Assembly (NCBI GenBank): GCA_003116995.1
Contig: BDSL01000007.1
Span: 558,001 to 622,000, forward strand
Length of the DNA stretch: 64,000 nt
Origin: Yamagishiella unicocca
Taxonomy: Eukaryota; Chlorophyta; Chlorophyceae; Chlamydomonadales; Volvocaceae
Direction: 5' to 3'
Shown here: positions 62,866 to 64,000 of the stretch, piece by piece
Position numbering within the stretch: the first letter of the stretch is position 1
How the letters are laid out: each line of letters begins with the position of its first letter
Program-made: the position numbers and the translations under genes
Notes under the pieces: model-generated
Told to the model about the DNA's origin: nothing
Seen by the model: only the letters and a program-made list of their open reading frames with translations
The model's database searches: none

Positions 62866-64000
62866 CTGTGAGGGGCTGCGGGGGGGCGGGGCCGGGAAGA
62901 GGAAGGTGAGTGAAATTTGACTAGGAAGGTATGGGACACGACGTCGTCCTGCTGTGCCATTCAGCTGCACTTCGAGCCAACCACCCTAGCGCCCCCCACC
63001 ACTCGACCATAACTGGTCGTGCGGGGGCCGGAGACATCTGTCCCCGTGGTTGTATTTATGACTGTGATTGAAGTTGCGATCGCGAGCTACAGACGGCCGC
63101 GGCTAGGAGCATCGCCCGTTGATTGTCCGATCACTGCGGTGCTCCGAAGCTGCGACCAACATGGTCACATACGGGCCCCGCTCCCAGGGGCCCGTCGCTG
63201 CTGGCTGGCTGCCGCTGCTGGGTTGGTTCCAAAGGCACTTTGCTCCAGAGGGGGTAGCTTTGCTGCGGCCGTACGGGCCGCGAGTGCGGTCCATAACGTG
63301 GCAGGCAGACCCATGGGTCCGCGAGCCCCGGGTCCTGCTAGGACGCGAACCAGCCAGCGGCCCTTCGCCTGGCAGGGCGCCACTCAAGGCCCGCCATATG
63401 CACCACCGAAGCGGCAACAAAAAACAGCAGCCCCAAAATCTGCGGCTTCAGCAACACTAAAACCCATTGTCTGCCCCTGCCACGCACGCAGCCATGCAGG
63501 GCCCCCCCCAATACCCCTATACGGGTCTTCCTCGAAACCCCCCAATACCCCTCCTCAGGCCCCCCCAATGGCTGTGCACACAGCGCCATATCCCCCTGGC
63601 CCTGTCCGTCTCGTTGCCTCAGTCTCCAGCTCACGCCTCCTCCCCTCGCATGCCCTGCTGCCCACCCGCCTCACAGCCCCCAGCCGGGCCCCTCCCCTCC
63701 GCCGCCTCTACTCCCAGGCCGTTGAGCTCACGGTGGTCCGGCCCCTTCGGCCCTCTCTGCTCCCAGGCCGTTGAGCTCACGGTGGTCCGGCCCCTTCGGC
63801 CCCTTCGGCCACCTCTACTCCCAGGCCGTTGAGCTCACGGTGGTCCGGCCCCTTCGGCCCCCTCTGCTCCCAGGCCGTTGAGCTCACGGTGGTCCGGCCT
63901 TCCCCCCTCCGCCCCCTCCCCTCCGGCCCCTCTGCTCCCATGCCGTCAAGCCCTCACGGTGCTCCCTCCCCTCCGCCCCCTCTGCTCCCAGGCCGTCGAG
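62866..64000. other. GC-rich region upstream of the visible CFAP57 exons
   Basis: Probably CFAP57 intron or 5' region. No exon encoding the missing N-terminal WD segment was found. A short frame starts at ATG 62960 but lacks family similarity. A fragment of the introner-like element (ACGGGTCTTCCTCGAAACCC) lies at 63527-63546. Tandem repeats fill the last 290 bases. Confidence 0.5.
63711..64000. repeat. About 49-bp tandem repeat, six copies, running off the right edge
   Basis: Units start CTCCCAGGCCGTTGAGCTCA and continue CGGTGGTCCGGCCCCTTCGG. Starts lie at 63711, 63760, 63818, 63867, 63935 and 63985, with expansion of the internal CCCTTCGG part. Confidence 0.93.

Noticed and set aside
63019..63774. 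251-codon plus-strand ORF at the right end
   Set aside because: Low-complexity Pro/Ala/Arg frame over GC-rich tandem repeats; no domain.

Overview
The window is nuclear DNA of a eukaryote, most likely a chlorophycean green alga of the Chlamydomonas/Volvox group. Every gene is broken by many GT-AG introns. One gene encodes a ciliary axoneme protein, others match land-plant and algal families, and intergenic and intronic DNA is full of short tandem repeats and decayed transposons. The gene models below were spliced by eye; in each, reading phase is consistent across every junction listed.

Layout, left to right. (1) 59-2376, minus: the first exons of a SEN1/UPF1-like helicase gene (copy B), running off the left edge. 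(2) 2.4-9.1 kb: a gene desert with a 24-bp minisatellite of about 48 copies and decayed mobile DNA. (3) 9101-37493, minus: one giant 35-exon gene (copy A), about 3758 residues. It fuses a SEN1/UPF1-like helicase, a UvrD-like helicase of the TRANK1 family and a long TPR-like C-terminal region. Its introns hold a LINE remnant, a TAA array of about 107 units and an unusual interleaved inverted repeat. (4) 37.5-39.8 kb: intergenic. (5) 39798-45540, minus: a complete 12-exon DNAJC11-type J-protein gene. (6) 45943-49074, plus: a complete 7-exon peroxisomal enoyl-CoA hydratase 2 gene, divergent from DNAJC11 across 402 bp. (7) 49.1-51.2 kb: intergenic. (8) 51205-62865 and probably beyond, minus: 23 exons of a CFAP57 (WDR65) gene, with WD40 repeats, a coiled coil and a long disordered tail. 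(9) 62.9-64.0 kb: GC-rich repeats.

The genes do not form a pathway: RNA/DNA helicase, mitochondrial J-protein, fatty-acid oxidation and ciliary motility. The main signals of interest are three. An intronic repeat family always lies in the transcriptional sense of its host gene. A near-identical tract covers the Walker A motif of the two helicase paralogs, which are otherwise divergent. The double-helicase fusion gene is unusually large.
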